38,329 nt of DNA from Pauljensenia sp902373545 (GCF_041432775.1 NZ_JAPWAG010000023.1:1-38329); one strand, 5' to 3'. Shown: positions 1 through 10,002, counted from the first letter of the stretch. Translations and numbers: made by a program. The notes: generated by a model not told the origin, from the letters alone.

Positions 1-44
1 GGGACCCCGAAGGATCCCGCCCCGGCAGGGTACACACCGGGCCG

Positions 45-1988
45 TCACACGATGGACATGGTGACGGTTGAGCCCTTCTTGATCTTGGAGCCACCGGCCG
101 GGTCGGTCGAGCGCACGGTGTCGAAGAAGCCGCCGAGGATCAGCTCTTCCTGGACGGTGAATCCGGCGTTTTCGAGCTTGGTGCGCGCATCCTGGCGCTG
201 GAGTCCGACGACGTCGGGCACGGCGACCGTCTCGGGGCCCTTGGACACGGTGTAGGCGACGGAGTCGCCGCGGTACAGGGTCGAGCCCTCGCGGGTCTGC
301 TGGGAGATGACCTGGCCCTCGGCGACCGTGTCGGAGTAGGCCTCGCTCGGAGCGGCCACGAGACCCAGCGCCTCGATGGAGCTCTTGGCCGCGGAGGAGC
401 TCTGACCCGCCACGCTCGGGACTGTTAGCGGTTCGCGCCCCTTGGACAAGACGACGTCGACGGTCGAGTCGTGGGCCAGTGAGGTGCCCGCGGCCACGGA
501 CTGCGAGATAACCTGGCCTTGGGCAACGTCCTCGGAGTAGGCGTCGGTAATCGCTCCGATGGCCAGGCCGGCGTCGCTCAGGGCGCGAGAGGCCATATCC
601 TGGGTGCTGCCGACCAGGTTGGGAACCTCTTTCATGTCGATACCCTTGGACACGTAGAGGAGCACGGAGGCACGCTTGTGGACCGCACCGCCCCCGTCCG
701 GGTCGGAGTGGGTGATGAAGCCGGATTGGACATCGTCGGAGAATTCCTCCTCGACCTGGGAGGCCAGGCCGAGTGTGGTGAGTTCTTCTTGCACCTCGTC
801 GAGGGGGCGCCCGTCGGTGGCTGGCATCGTCAGGTAGGACCCAGGGCCGTATTCGGTCCACCACCAGCGTCCGCCGATGCCGGCGGCGACGAGTAGGAGG
901 ACAACGATCGTGGCCACCAGGATCGCGCGTGTCGACTTCTTGGTGGGGACCTGGCTGTTCGACTCCTTGGCGGAACCCGAGGTATGCACGGTGGTCACGG
1001 TCGTAGCGGCTGGGGCGGGCATGGCCTTCGTGAGGTGAGCGGAAAGCAGCTCGGTGTTCAGCGCGGTGGTCTGAGAGCCTCCCGACGCCTCAGCGCGCAC
1101 GATCTCGGCGCGGCGGTTGGCGATGTCGGAAGGGATCGAGGCCGCGGCGCGTGCCACGAGTTCGATGGCGTCGGAGGCGTCAGCGGGGCGATTGGCGGGA
1201 TCGCGAGCGGTGAGCGCTGCGACCAGGTCGTCGATGTCACGGGGGATCCACGTCTGGCTGGCGGACGGGCTGGGCACGTCGTCGGAGACGTGGTGCGAGG
1301 CGATCTGGAGGGGCGACTCTCCTGCCCAGGGCACGGCGCCGGTGAGCATCTCGTAGAGCATGATGCCCACGGAGTAGATGTCGGAGCGCGCGTCGGCCTC
1401 CGCGGTCAGGGCAATTTCGGGCGCGATGTAGGCGACCGTGCCGAGCATGTTGCCCGTGGAGGACATCGACACTTCCGAGGCCGCGCGCGCCAGGCCGAAG
1501 TCGGTGACCTTCGCGGGTCCATCGGTGGGAACGAGAATGTTCTCGGGCTTGATGTCGCGGTGAATGACGCCCATGCGGTGCGCGGCGCGCAGCGCTTCGA
1601 GGATGTTGGTGGTGTAGCGCAGCGCCTGCGGGATGGTGAAGGCGCCCTGTGCGGCGAGCAGGGCGCGCAGATTCGTCCCGTCGATCAGCTCCAAGACGAG
1701 GAAGCCCTGCCCGGCGACGACGCCCTGGTCGAAGACGGAGACGACGCCCGGGTGAACGATGCGGGCGGCGGCGCGCGCCTCGCGCCGGAAGCGTTCGACA
1801 AACGCCTCAGATTCTGCCAGGTGCGGGTGCATGACTTTGAGCGCAACGGGGCGCTCGAGGCGCTCGTCCTGGGCGATATACACGGTGGCCATGCCGCCTC
1901 GGGCCAGCCTGCGCGTGACACGGTAGCGCTCGTCGACCAGCACTCCAATCAGCGGGTCGGTTTGGTCGTATGTTTTCTCGTCGCTCAC
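45..1988 (-). CDS. pknL: Ser/Thr protein kinase with PASTA repeats (PknL-type locus)
   Basis: Membrane Ser/Thr kinase, 647 aa. The kinase domain spans about residues 22-285: glycine loop around 29-37, ATP-binding Lys51 in VALK, catalytic HRD at 143-145 with the HRDIKPEN motif, DFG at 163-165 and an activation-loop GTVAYIAPE. A single membrane span lies near 358-376, followed by about four PASTA repeats to the C terminus, which in this family bind peptidoglycan fragments outside the cell. The GTG start follows a TAGAAT box (minus strand, 2001-1996) by 7 nt with no good Shine-Dalgarno, so the mRNA may be leaderless. The divergent neighbour is an Rv2175c homologue, the known PknL substrate in M. 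tuberculosis, so I name it by context; the M. tuberculosis PknL lacks PASTA repeats, so a PknB-like role is an alternative. Confidence 0.9.
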   Translation of the reverse strand: MSDEKTYDQTDPLIGVLVDERYRVTRRLARGGMATVYIAQDERLERPVALKVMHPHLAESEAFVERFRREARAAARIVHPGVVSVFDQGVVAGQGFLVLELIDGTNLRALLAAQGAFTIPQALRYTTNILEALRAAHRMGVIHRDIKPENILVPTDGPAKVTDFGLARAASEVSMSSTGNMLGTVAYIAPEIALTAEADARSDIYSVGIMLYEMLTGAVPWAGESPLQIASHHVSDDVPSPSASQTWIPRDIDDLVAALTARDPANRPADASDAIELVARAAASIPSDIANRRAEIVRAEASGGSQTTALNTELLSAHLTKAMPAPAATTVTTVHTSGSAKESNSQVPTKKSTRAILVATIVVLLLVAAGIGGRWWWTEYGPGSYLTMPATDGRPLDEVQEELTTLGLASQVEEEFSDDVQSGFITHSDPDGGGAVHKRASVLLYVSKGIDMKEVPNLVGSTQDMASRALSDAGLAIGAITDAYSEDVAQGQVISQSVAAGTSLAHDSTVDVVLSKGREPLTVPSVAGQSSSAAKSSIEALGLVAAPSEAYSDTVAEGQVISQQTREGSTLYRGDSVAYTVSKGPETVAVPDVVGLQRQDARTKLENAGFTVQEELILGGFFDTVRSTDPAGGSKIKKGSTVTMSIV

Positions 1989-2071
1989 CTGGTCGATTCT
2001 ATGGGAGTTTTTGGCAAATCATAGGAGGTGCGGGCGTCGGTGCGGCGCTGTCATGGGGTAGTGTTGCGCTC
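1989..2071. promoter_or_regulatory. divergent promoter region between kinase and DNA-binding protein
   Basis: On the minus strand TAGAAT (2001-1996) ends 7 nt before the GTG of the kinase. On the plus strand TAGTGT (2059-2064) ends 7 nt before the ATG at 2072. Both fit actinobacterial -10 boxes (TANNNT) placed for transcription starting at or near the start codon. Neither has a clear -35. The regulator encoded on one side could act here; that is inference. Confidence 0.5.
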
Positions 2072-2425
2072 ATGACACATGCTGACATCACCCTGTTGTC
2101 CATCGAGGACGTGTGCCGTCTGCTCGGCATTGAAGAGCGTCGCCTCAAGCAGCTGATCCGCGATCGAGTCCTCATTGATGGGCGCGACGCGAGCGGCACG
2201 CGCGGTGTCCCTCAGGAGCTCCTCGTCAAGGGGGCGAACGGGTGGGAGCCGCTGCCCTTCCTGCAGGGTACGCTCACGTTGCTCGCCGATGACGGCTTCA
2301 CGCCCGAGGAGTCGCTGTCGTGGCTGTACGAGGTCCAGGATGAGCTCGGCGAGCGCCCGATCGACGCGCTGACCTCGGGGCGTCACCACCGGGTCAATCG
2401 CATCGCTTCGACGCTGGCGTTCTGA
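2072..2425 (+). CDS. Rv2175c-like winged-helix DNA-binding protein
   Basis: 117 aa, cytoplasmic. It aligns by eye with M. tuberculosis Rv2175c: an N-terminal helix-turn-helix (SIEDVCRLLGIEERRLKQL, about residues 11-29), a central GFTPEESLSWL segment matching GYRDTEIMRWL, and the conserved C-terminal RPIDAL...RVNRIASTLAF. In M. tuberculosis this DNA-binding protein is phosphorylated by PknL near its N terminus. Here the roughly 30-residue N-terminal extension carrying that threonine is absent, although Thr2 and Thr7 are present. The frame is open back to 1970, but the upstream part overlaps the kinase start and looks non-coding; ATG 2072 sits right after a TAGTGT -10 box. It ends 18 bp from the convergent prenyltransferase. 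Confidence 0.8.
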   Translation: MTHADITLLSIEDVCRLLGIEERRLKQLIRDRVLIDGRDASGTRGVPQELLVKGANGWEPLPFLQGTLTLLADDGFTPEESLSWLYEVQDELGERPIDALTSGRHHRVNRIASTLAF

Positions 2426-2443
2426 GAGTCCTCGCCCCGGTGT

Positions 2444-3547
2444 CTAGGCGCGCCGGGCGGTGAGGATGTCGCAGAGTTCACGCAGCATGGAGGCTGCGTC
2501 GGCGTCGACGTGTGAGGCGTTGAGCGCGCGGTGTCCCTCTTCGACCAGGCGTGCGATCTCTGCTTCGTGGGCGGCGCGCCCGTTGCGCTCGACGATCGCC
2601 GTGGCCCTCGCGATCTGCTCGGCCGAGGCCTCGGCTACCCCGAGCACCTCGGTGAGGGCTGTGCGCTCAGCGGGGGAGGAGGCCGCCCACGTGAGGGCGA
2701 GCAGGACAGTGCGCTTGCCCTCGCGCAGGTCGTCTCCGGCGGGCTTGCCGGTCACAGCGGGATCTCCGAAGACACCCAGGTCGTCATCGCGCAGCTGGAA
2801 GGCCAGGCCCCAGGGGGTCAGGATCGTCTCCAGGACCTCGATCAGTGGGAGAGCCTGCGCGAGCGAGGGAGCCCCGCAGATAGCACCCAGAACGCCGGGG
2901 TGGACCACCGAGTAGTGAGCGGACTTGTGGAGGGCGACCTCCAGGGCGGCGTCTGCACTGAGCGCGTCGGCGCGCTGGGGGTCCAGCGGGTGCTGTTCGG
3001 CCAGGATGTCGAGATACTGGCCCAGGGCCACCTCGGCGTGCATGTCGGCGAAACGCTGGGTGAACGTCTGGACGCAGTCGGCGCGCAGCTCCAGAGCCTG
3101 CTCATCGGCCTGCGCCGTTGCCGCAGAGAAAAGGAAATCACCCACGAGGATGGCGGCATTGAGACCAAAGGCGCTCGATGACCCGATCCAGCCCGCGTCG
3201 CTGTGACGCGTCGCCAGGGCGCGGTGAGGGGTGGGCTGTCCGCGGCGCTCGTCCGCGTGGTCAATGATGTCGTCGTGGACCAGGGCGCTGGCCTGGTAGA
3301 GCTCGAGCGCCGCGGCCAGGTGGGGCACGGAGGCGTCCGCGAGTGGCTTGCCGGAGGCCAAAGCCCATCCGACGTGCGCCATGAGGGCCCGGAAACGCTT
3401 GCCTCCCGCGGCCGAGGCCAACACGGCCTCGGCGAAATTCGACGATCGCGTATTCGCGCCCGCGCGCGTCAGGAGGCGGGCCAGGGCGGCGGCCGTCGCC
3501 TCGTCGATGTGGGGACGCAGCACGGAGAAACTCTCGCTCAGACTCAT
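2444..3547 (-). CDS. idsA: polyprenyl (geranylgeranyl-type) diphosphate synthase
   Basis: Trans-prenyltransferase, 367 aa, condensing isopentenyl diphosphate with an allylic diphosphate to make C15-C20+ chains for quinones, carotenoids or lipid carriers. The first aspartate-rich motif DDIID (with following ADERRGQPTPHRA) and the second motif QLRDDDLGVFGD bind Mg-diphosphate; GKPAGDDLREGKRT is the usual lysine-containing loop. Length is normal for the actinobacterial IdsA/GrcC group. The location next to the PknL/Rv2175c pair parallels idsA2 (Rv2173) in M. tuberculosis. Chain length cannot be told from the sequence alone. Its gene is convergent with the DNA-binding protein. Confidence 0.85.
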   Translation of the reverse strand: MSLSESFSVLRPHIDEATAAALARLLTRAGANTRSSNFAEAVLASAAGGKRFRALMAHVGWALASGKPLADASVPHLAAALELYQASALVHDDIIDHADERRGQPTPHRALATRHSDAGWIGSSSAFGLNAAILVGDFLFSAATAQADEQALELRADCVQTFTQRFADMHAEVALGQYLDILAEQHPLDPQRADALSADAALEVALHKSAHYSVVHPGVLGAICGAPSLAQALPLIEVLETILTPWGLAFQLRDDDLGVFGDPAVTGKPAGDDLREGKRTVLLALTWAASSPAERTALTEVLGVAEASAEQIARATAIVERNGRAAHEAEIARLVEEGHRALNASHVDADAASMLRELCDILTARRA

Positions 3548-3638
3548 AGGGTCACTCTAACGGACCCTGCCAGCGCCGTGGGCGGCGAAGGCGGGGAAGA
3601 TTCACACCTACCGTCAGGAAAACTACCGGGCGAGGCAC

Positions 3639-3644
3639 TAGACT
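3639..3644 (+). promoter_or_regulatory. candidate -10 box of sigA
   Basis: TAGACT fits TANNNT and lies about 63 bp before the preferred GTG start of the sigma factor gene. No convincing -35 is seen. A second, weaker box TATGCC lies just downstream. Confidence 0.3.
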
Positions 3645-3707
3645 GGCGATGGTATGCCGATTTGCGATCGGCTGAGTTTTGCATACCCATCAATGAAAGG
3701 GACCCGA

Positions 3708-5177
<1,470 letters not shown>

Positions 5178-5193
5178 CGCATAGTTAGTCCGT

Positions 5194-5229
5194 CATGGGG
5201 GCCAGGAACACGCGTTCCTGGCCCCCATG
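5194..5229 (+). terminator. sigA terminator, perfect 16-bp hairpin
   Basis: Arms 5194-5209 and 5214-5229 are perfectly complementary with loop ACGC. There is no U tract, as is common in actinobacteria. An ATG at 5227 lies in the right arm, which argues against using it as start of the next gene. Confidence 0.85.
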
Positions 5230-5304
5230 ACAACATCGTCACAATGCGGTCAGCTTCGGGTGGCAGTGTCGCTTGTTGAGGGGTGTGTGAGGCAGGATGA
5301 AGAC

Positions 5305-5697
5305 ATGCTTGAGGGTACGTTGATTCTCGTTGTGACTGTCGTCCTGGTTATCGTCGTCGCGGGTGGCGTTGTGGCGGCACTCGCGCTGTCTCGGCGCAGC
5401 GCCGACGACTGGAAGGGCGTCATCAAGCGTGAGCGTGAAGAGATCACGCAGGAGGTGCGTACCCACTCCCTGCCCAAGCGAGCGGCTGGGTCTGGCGACG
5501 GTCCCGTCGTTCCGCGAACCTCCTCACTCGATGCGCTGCTGCAAGGTGCCGATTCGACGAGCGCCTATTTTGACGCTGATCGCCTGCCTGGCATCGACCG
5601 CCTCGAAAACGTCACCGGTCGCGTGAGTGGCCGATTTGATCGTGGCGGCAAGGGCGGTCAGGGTGGCACGGGAACTAAGGGCTCACAGGGGCACTAA
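5305..5697 (+). CDS. small single-span membrane protein of unknown function
   Basis: 130 aa. An N-terminal hydrophobic segment (about residues 5-29, rich in V, L, I, ending LALSRRS) should anchor it, with a charged cytoplasmic part (WKGVIKREREEI) and a Gly-rich tail. The motif RRSADDW after the span resembles the RRSADDL that follows the span of FtsY just downstream, but the rest differs. ATG 5305 is preferred because GAGGCAGG lies about 7 nt upstream; the frame opens at 5227 inside the terminator hairpin. I do not recognise a family. It lies 58 bp upstream of ftsY, where many bacteria carry smc; no smc is present in this window. Confidence 0.6.
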   Translation: MLEGTLILVVTVVLVIVVAGGVVAALALSRRSADDWKGVIKREREEITQEVRTHSLPKRAAGSGDGPVVPRTSSLDALLQGADSTSAYFDADRLPGIDRLENVTGRVSGRFDRGGKGGQGGTGTKGSQGH

Positions 5698-5743
5698 CGT
5701 GTCGTGACGGGACTCGCGCTTTCATCCAGATGCGTCCATGGGG

Positions 5744-5749
5744 GATAAT
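5744..5749 (+). promoter_or_regulatory. ftsY: -10 box of ftsY (leaderless-type)
   Basis: GATAAT ends exactly 6 nt before ATG 5756, which places the transcription start on the A of the start codon. A poor -35 (TTCATC, 5721-5726) is at 17-bp spacing. Confidence 0.55.
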
Positions 5750-5755
5750 GGCCCC

Positions 5756-6985
5756 ATGGACGCATTTGTTTCATTCCTTCAAACACCGTGGGCCGTTGTC
5801 GTCGCCCTGGTGCTTGCGGTGCTCATCGGCCTCGTTATCCGCGTGGCCGTCAGCTCCAAGCGCCGTTCCGCCGACGACCTGCGCCCCGCGGACCAGCCCC
5901 AGGTGCCCGTTGCCGAGGAGAGCCCAGCGCCGAGTGATGGCGCCCAGGACAGCCCCGAGCAGCCGCGCGCCGGCCCCGAGGCCGTCGAAGAACCAGCCGT
6001 CGAGGTTGAGCCGACTGTAGAGGCCGCTCCCTCCGTCGAACGCCCCGAACCCGTGCGCGGGCGCATGGAGCGCCTGCGCGAACGGCTCGCCTCCTCCGGC
6101 GCGCTGGGCCGCGCCATCCTCGGAGTCCTCAGCCGCGGCCAGCTGAGCGCCGCCGACTGGGAAGAGATCGAAGAATCCCTCCTCATTGCGGACCTTGGCC
6201 TGGAGGCCACCGACTCCCTCATGGAGGCGCTCAAGCGCCGGGTCGCCGTCGAGTCCACGACCGACGAGGCCCGTATCCGCGAGATCCTGCGCGAGGAACT
6301 CCTTGCCCTTGTCGGCCCCGACATGGACCGCTCCCTGGACCTGAGCCGCCCCGAGGTGGATGGCACGGCCAAGCCCGCCGTCGTCCTCATGGTCGGCGTG
6401 AATGGCACCGGCAAGACCACCACGGTCGGTAAGCTCGCCCGCATCCTCGTTGCGGAGGACAAGTCCGTCCTCCTGGGAGCCGCCGACACCTTCCGCGCCG
6501 CAGCCGCGGACCAGCTGGCCACGTGGGGCGAGCGCGTGGGCGTCGACGTCGTGCGAAGCGACCGCGAGGGCGCAGACCCGGCCTCCGTTGCCTTCGAGGC
6601 TGTGCGCGAGGGTATCTCTCGCGACGTGGACGTCGTCCTCGTCGACACCGCCGGCCGACTCCAGAACAAGTCCACCCTCATGGACGAGCTCGGCAAGATC
6701 AAGCGCGTCATGGAAAAGCAGGCCCCCGTGTCCGAGGTGCTCCTGGTGCTGGACGCCACCACCGGCCAGAACGGCATGAAGCAGGCGGAGGTGTTCGCTC
6801 AGGCGACCGGCGTGACCGGCATCGTGCTGACCAAGCTGGACGGATCCGCCAAGGGCGGAATCGTCGTGTCGGTCCAGCGTGCGCTTGGCGTGCCCGTGAA
6901 GTTCGTCGGCCTGGGCGAAGGCGCGGATGATCTGGCCCCCTTCGACCCGCAGGGCTTCGTCGATGCGATCGTGGGTCGCGCCTAA
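5756..6985 (+). CDS. ftsY: signal recognition particle receptor FtsY
   Basis: SRP receptor GTPase, 409 aa, which docks the Ffh-ribosome complex to the membrane for co-translational insertion. An N-terminal membrane span (about 9-31) is typical of actinobacterial FtsY, followed by an acidic/proline-rich linker to about 100, the N domain, and the G domain with G1 GVNGTGKTT (about 211-219), the DTAGR motif (G3) and TKLDG (G4). The ending FVDAIVG is standard. The start is set by the -10 box 6 nt upstream; ATG or GTG codons further up lie in the promoter. A terminator separates it from ffh. Confidence 0.95.
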   Translation: MDAFVSFLQTPWAVVVALVLAVLIGLVIRVAVSSKRRSADDLRPADQPQVPVAEESPAPSDGAQDSPEQPRAGPEAVEEPAVEVEPTVEAAPSVERPEPVRGRMERLRERLASSGALGRAILGVLSRGQLSAADWEEIEESLLIADLGLEATDSLMEALKRRVAVESTTDEARIREILREELLALVGPDMDRSLDLSRPEVDGTAKPAVVLMVGVNGTGKTTTVGKLARILVAEDKSVLLGAADTFRAAAADQLATWGERVGVDVVRSDREGADPASVAFEAVREGISRDVDVVLVDTAGRLQNKSTLMDELGKIKRVMEKQAPVSEVLLVLDATTGQNGMKQAEVFAQATGVTGIVLTKLDGSAKGGIVVSVQRALGVPVKFVGLGEGADDLAPFDPQGFVDAIVGRA

Positions 6986-7005
6986 ACCCCCAATCCACGT
7001 CAGCT

Positions 7006-7041
7006 CCTCGGCCCCGGTCAGTCATACGACCGGGGCCGAGG
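7006..7041 (+). terminator. ftsY terminator
   Basis: Arms 7006-7019 and 7028-7041 form a perfect 14-bp GC-rich stem with an 8-nt loop, without a U tract. Confidence 0.8.
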
Positions 7042-7086
7042 TGCGCTAATCTGAGCTAGTACTGTAGCCATCTTGGGAGAACACAC

Positions 7087-8670
7087 GTGTTTGGAAACCT
7101 GTCAGATCGCCTGACCCAATCCTTCCGCAACCTGCGCAGCCGCGGGGTCCTGACCGAGTCGGACGTCGACCAGGCGATTTCCGATATTCGCCGGGCGCTC
7201 ATCGAGGCGGATGTCGCCCTCCCCGTCGTTCGTCAATTCACCTCCCAGGTGCGTGAGAAGGCCTACGGTGCGGCGCGCTCCAAGGCCCTCAACCCCGGCC
7301 AGCAGGTCGTCTCTATCGTTCACGACGAGCTCGTCGAGATTCTGGGCGGCGCCACCCGTGAGCTGACCTTCGCTCAGTCCGGCCCGACCGTCTTCATGCT
7401 GGCCGGCCTCCAGGGCGCCGGTAAGACGACGCTGGCCGGAAAGCTCGGCAAGTGGCTACGCGAGGAAGGCAAGACCGTCCTCCTCGTGGCCTCCGACCTC
7501 CAGCGCCCCAACGCCGTCCAGCAGCTCCAGGTCGTCGGCGAGCGCGCCGGCGTCAAGGTGTGGGCCCCCGAGCCGGGTAACGGCGTGGGTAACCCCGTCG
7601 AGGTTGCGCGCTCCGGCGTCGAATTCGCCCGCCAGAGCGGCATCAACGTTGTCATTGTCGATACCGCCGGCCGCCTGGGTGTCGACCAGGAGATGATGAA
7701 CCAGGCGATCGCGATCCGCGATGCCGTGAGCCCCCACGAGATCATGTTCGTCCTGGACGCGATGGTGGGCCAGGACGCGGTTTCCACGTCCACCGCGTTC
7801 CGCGACGGCGTGGGCTTCACGGGTGTCGTCCTGTCCAAGCTGGACGGCGATGCCCGCGGCGGTGCGGCGCTGTCCGTGCGCGGCGTGACCGGCGCGCCCA
7901 TCCTGTTTGCTTCCACGGGCGAGGGCCTGGAGGACTTCGAGCGCTTCCACCCGGACCGTATGGCCGGTCGCATCCTCGACATGGGCGACATCCTGACGCT
8001 CATCGAGCAGGCCGAAAAGAAGATGGACGCAGAGGAGGCCGAAAAGGTCGCCTCCAAGGCGCTCGCCGGCCAGCTGACCCTCGGCGATTTCCTGAGCCAG
8101 CTTCAGCAGATCAAGAAGCTGGGCTCCATGAAGAAGATGCTCGGCATGATCCCGGGCGCGGCCCAGCTGCGCGACCAGATCGAGAACTTCGACGAACGCG
8201 AGGTGGATCGCGTCGAGGCCATCGTCCGTTCGATGACCCCCGCCGAGCGTGAGGACGTGTCCATCCTCAACGGCTCGCGCCGCGCGCGTATCGCCCGCGG
8301 CTCTGGCACGACCGTCACCGAGGTCAACCAGCTTGTCCAGCGCTTCGAGGCGGCCCGCGAAATGATGGGCCAGATGGGTCAGATGGGCGGGGGAGTGCCC
8401 GGCATGGGCGCCCTGCCCGGTCGCGGCGGCAAGGCCAAGCAGAAGGCCAACGCCCGCAAGGCGCAGGCGCAGCGCGCTCGCGTGAAGAAGAAGGCCCGCT
8501 CTGGCAACCCCGCTAAGCGTCGCCAGCAGGAGCTCGAGGCCATGCTGCCCCCGTCGGAGCGCAGCGCCCCGCAGGGCTCGTCTTTCGGAGCTCCGACCGA
8601 GGCCCCCGCTCCGCGTCCGACGATCGACGATCTGCCGGACGACGTCAAGCGCATGCTCGGCCAGCTCTGA
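7087..8670 (+). CDS. ffh: signal recognition particle protein Ffh (SRP54)
   Basis: SRP GTPase, 527 aa, which binds 4.5S RNA and signal sequences and pairs with FtsY. N domain (about 1-90), G domain with GLQGAGKTT (about 105-113), DTAGR and SKLDG, then the methionine-rich M domain (MKKMLGMIPG; MGQMGQMGGG near 420), and a long basic and proline-rich tail (KKKARSGNPAKRRQQ) beyond the M domain. GTG 7087 has GGGAGA 7 nt upstream. It ends 3 bp before the amidohydrolase gene, so the two are probably co-transcribed. Confidence 0.96.
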   Translation: MFGNLSDRLTQSFRNLRSRGVLTESDVDQAISDIRRALIEADVALPVVRQFTSQVREKAYGAARSKALNPGQQVVSIVHDELVEILGGATRELTFAQSGPTVFMLAGLQGAGKTTLAGKLGKWLREEGKTVLLVASDLQRPNAVQQLQVVGERAGVKVWAPEPGNGVGNPVEVARSGVEFARQSGINVVIVDTAGRLGVDQEMMNQAIAIRDAVSPHEIMFVLDAMVGQDAVSTSTAFRDGVGFTGVVLSKLDGDARGGAALSVRGVTGAPILFASTGEGLEDFERFHPDRMAGRILDMGDILTLIEQAEKKMDAEEAEKVASKALAGQLTLGDFLSQLQQIKKLGSMKKMLGMIPGAAQLRDQIENFDEREVDRVEAIVRSMTPAEREDVSILNGSRRARIARGSGTTVTEVNQLVQRFEAAREMMGQMGQMGGGVPGMGALPGRGGKAKQKANARKAQAQRARVKKKARSGNPAKRRQQELEAMLPPSERSAPQGSSFGAPTEAPAPRPTIDDLPDDVKRMLGQL

Positions 8671-8673
8671 GCC

Positions 8674-9780
8674 ATGCTCGTCACCGGCGTCGGCCTGTGG
8701 GCCGAGGATGCGTGCGCGCGCCCTGAGTGGGTCACTGGCACGTGGTCTGTCACCGACGGGCGCATACGCCGCGTCGGCGACGATCAGCGCGAGCGCGCGC
8801 AGCACGTCGGATTCATCGTCCCGGGCATGGCTGACGCCCACTGTCATATCGGCTACTCCGACGACGGGTCTGTCTCGCCCGAGGAGATGGTGAGCCAGGC
8901 GGGTGCAACGCTTGCCAGTGGCGTGACGCTCGTGCGCGACTGCGGCGTGCCCGTCGACAACTCCGGCGTGCGTGATCTGGTCGGCCCGCGGCTCATCCGT
9001 TGCGGCCGCCACGTCGCGCGCCCCAAGCGTTACATGCGCGGCCTGCCGCTCGATGTCGAGGATCAGCGCGAGCTGCCCGGCGTTCTGGTGGACATGGCGC
9101 GCGGCTCGGATGGCTGGGTGAAGATCGTCGGCGACTGGATCGACCGCTCGGGCGGAGCCGATTCCGACCTGATGCCCCTGTGGGAGCCCGCGGTTCTGCG
9201 CGATGCGGTCGCCGCCGTTCACGAGGCCGGGGCGCGGATCGCGGTCCATGCTTTCTCTCACCGTGTCATCGACTCACTCATCGAGGCCGGGGTCGACGAC
9301 ATCGAGCACGGCAGCGGCATCGACGCGGACCAGGCCAGCGAGATCGCCGCCCGTGGAATCGCTGTGACGCCGACCCTGCGTCAGGTGGAGCTCTTCCGCC
9401 ACTTCGCCGCGCAGGCGGGCACCAAGTACCCCGTGTATGCGGCCACGATGCAGGCCATGTACGACAATCGGCGCGAGCACTTCCAGATGCTGCTTGACGC
9501 CGATGTCCTGCTGCTGCAGGGCACCGACTCGGGCGGCTATCAGGAGCACGGCTCCATCGCGGGCGAACTGGACCTGTGGGCGCGCTGGGGTGCATCCGCT
9601 CGGACCATCATCGACGCCTCCACCTGGGTCACCCAGCTCTACCTGGGCCGCCCCGGCCTCGTCGAGGCGGGCCCGGCGGACCTGCTGATCCTCGATGAGG
9701 ATCCGCGCACCGACCCCCTGGCCATGGCGCGTCCCCGCGCGGTCTACGTCGGCGGAACGCTCGCGTGGGAGCGCGCCTAA
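8674..9780 (+). CDS. amidohydrolase family protein (metal-dependent hydrolase)
   Basis: 368 aa member of the amidohydrolase superfamily. Metal ligands are visible: HxH-type motif ADAHCHIGY (about residues 53-61), a lysine near WVKIVGDW, histidines in AVHAFSHR and DIEHGSG, and the final aspartate in LLQGTDSGGY. Short beta segments at both ends (VTGVGLW at the N terminus; ADLLILDEDPRTDP at the C terminus) form the usual sandwich domain. The substrate is unknown. An amidohydrolase next to ffh is also found in M. tuberculosis (Rv2915c), so the position is conserved rather than accidental. The start 3 bp after ffh suggests translational coupling. Confidence 0.85.
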   Translation: MLVTGVGLWAEDACARPEWVTGTWSVTDGRIRRVGDDQRERAQHVGFIVPGMADAHCHIGYSDDGSVSPEEMVSQAGATLASGVTLVRDCGVPVDNSGVRDLVGPRLIRCGRHVARPKRYMRGLPLDVEDQRELPGVLVDMARGSDGWVKIVGDWIDRSGGADSDLMPLWEPAVLRDAVAAVHEAGARIAVHAFSHRVIDSLIEAGVDDIEHGSGIDADQASEIAARGIAVTPTLRQVELFRHFAAQAGTKYPVYAATMQAMYDNRREHFQMLLDADVLLLQGTDSGGYQEHGSIAGELDLWARWGASARTIIDASTWVTQLYLGRPGLVEAGPADLLILDEDPRTDPLAMARPRAVYVGGTLAWERA

Positions 9781-9834
9781 CCGGCAGCTCCCGGACGTGA
9801 TTGATCTAACCGTGCTGCGCCGCCGGGCTCGGAG

Positions 9835-9848
9835 TTCCCATGTGGGAA
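9835..9848. promoter_or_regulatory. inverted repeat at the rpsP promoter
   Basis: TTCCCA-TG-TGGGAA is a perfect 6-bp inverted repeat. It covers the place where a -35 box would sit for the CATAAT at 9866-9871. A similar but imperfect repeat, TTCCCA-N3-TGGGA, occurs at 9947-9960 in the leader. It could be an operator; no regulator is identified. Confidence 0.35.
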
Positions 9849-9865
9849 ATTGCGCCAAATTGTGG

Positions 9866-9871
9866 CATAAT
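9866..9871 (+). promoter_or_regulatory. candidate -10 box of the rpsP operon
   Basis: CATAAT is a 5/6 match to TATAAT and would give a leader of about 125 nt before rpsP. No consensus -35 is present at 17 bp. Confidence 0.45.
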
Positions 9872-10002
9872 CGCTAGCTGTACCCGGCGGTTCGTAGACC
9901 CTCTCACTGCGGATCGTCGTGTCCCGGTCCGATGCGACCCCTGTGTTTCCCACCTTGGGACGCAAAGGTCCACACCAATTCTGAAATGGAGAGACCACTC
10001 AA

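Noticed and set aside
1970..2071. Longer N terminus for the Rv2175c-like protein
   Set aside because: It would overlap the kinase start and the promoter boxes; the sequence does not resemble the family N terminus.
5227..5304. ATG 5227 as start of the small membrane protein
   Set aside because: It lies in the right arm of the sigA terminator and has no Shine-Dalgarno; ATG 5305 has one and puts the span at the N terminus.
7456..9261. 601-aa open frame antisense to ffh and the amidohydrolase gene
   Set aside because: Both plus-strand genes have full conserved motifs across the region; the antisense product is His/Arg/Ala low-complexity typical of a shadow.
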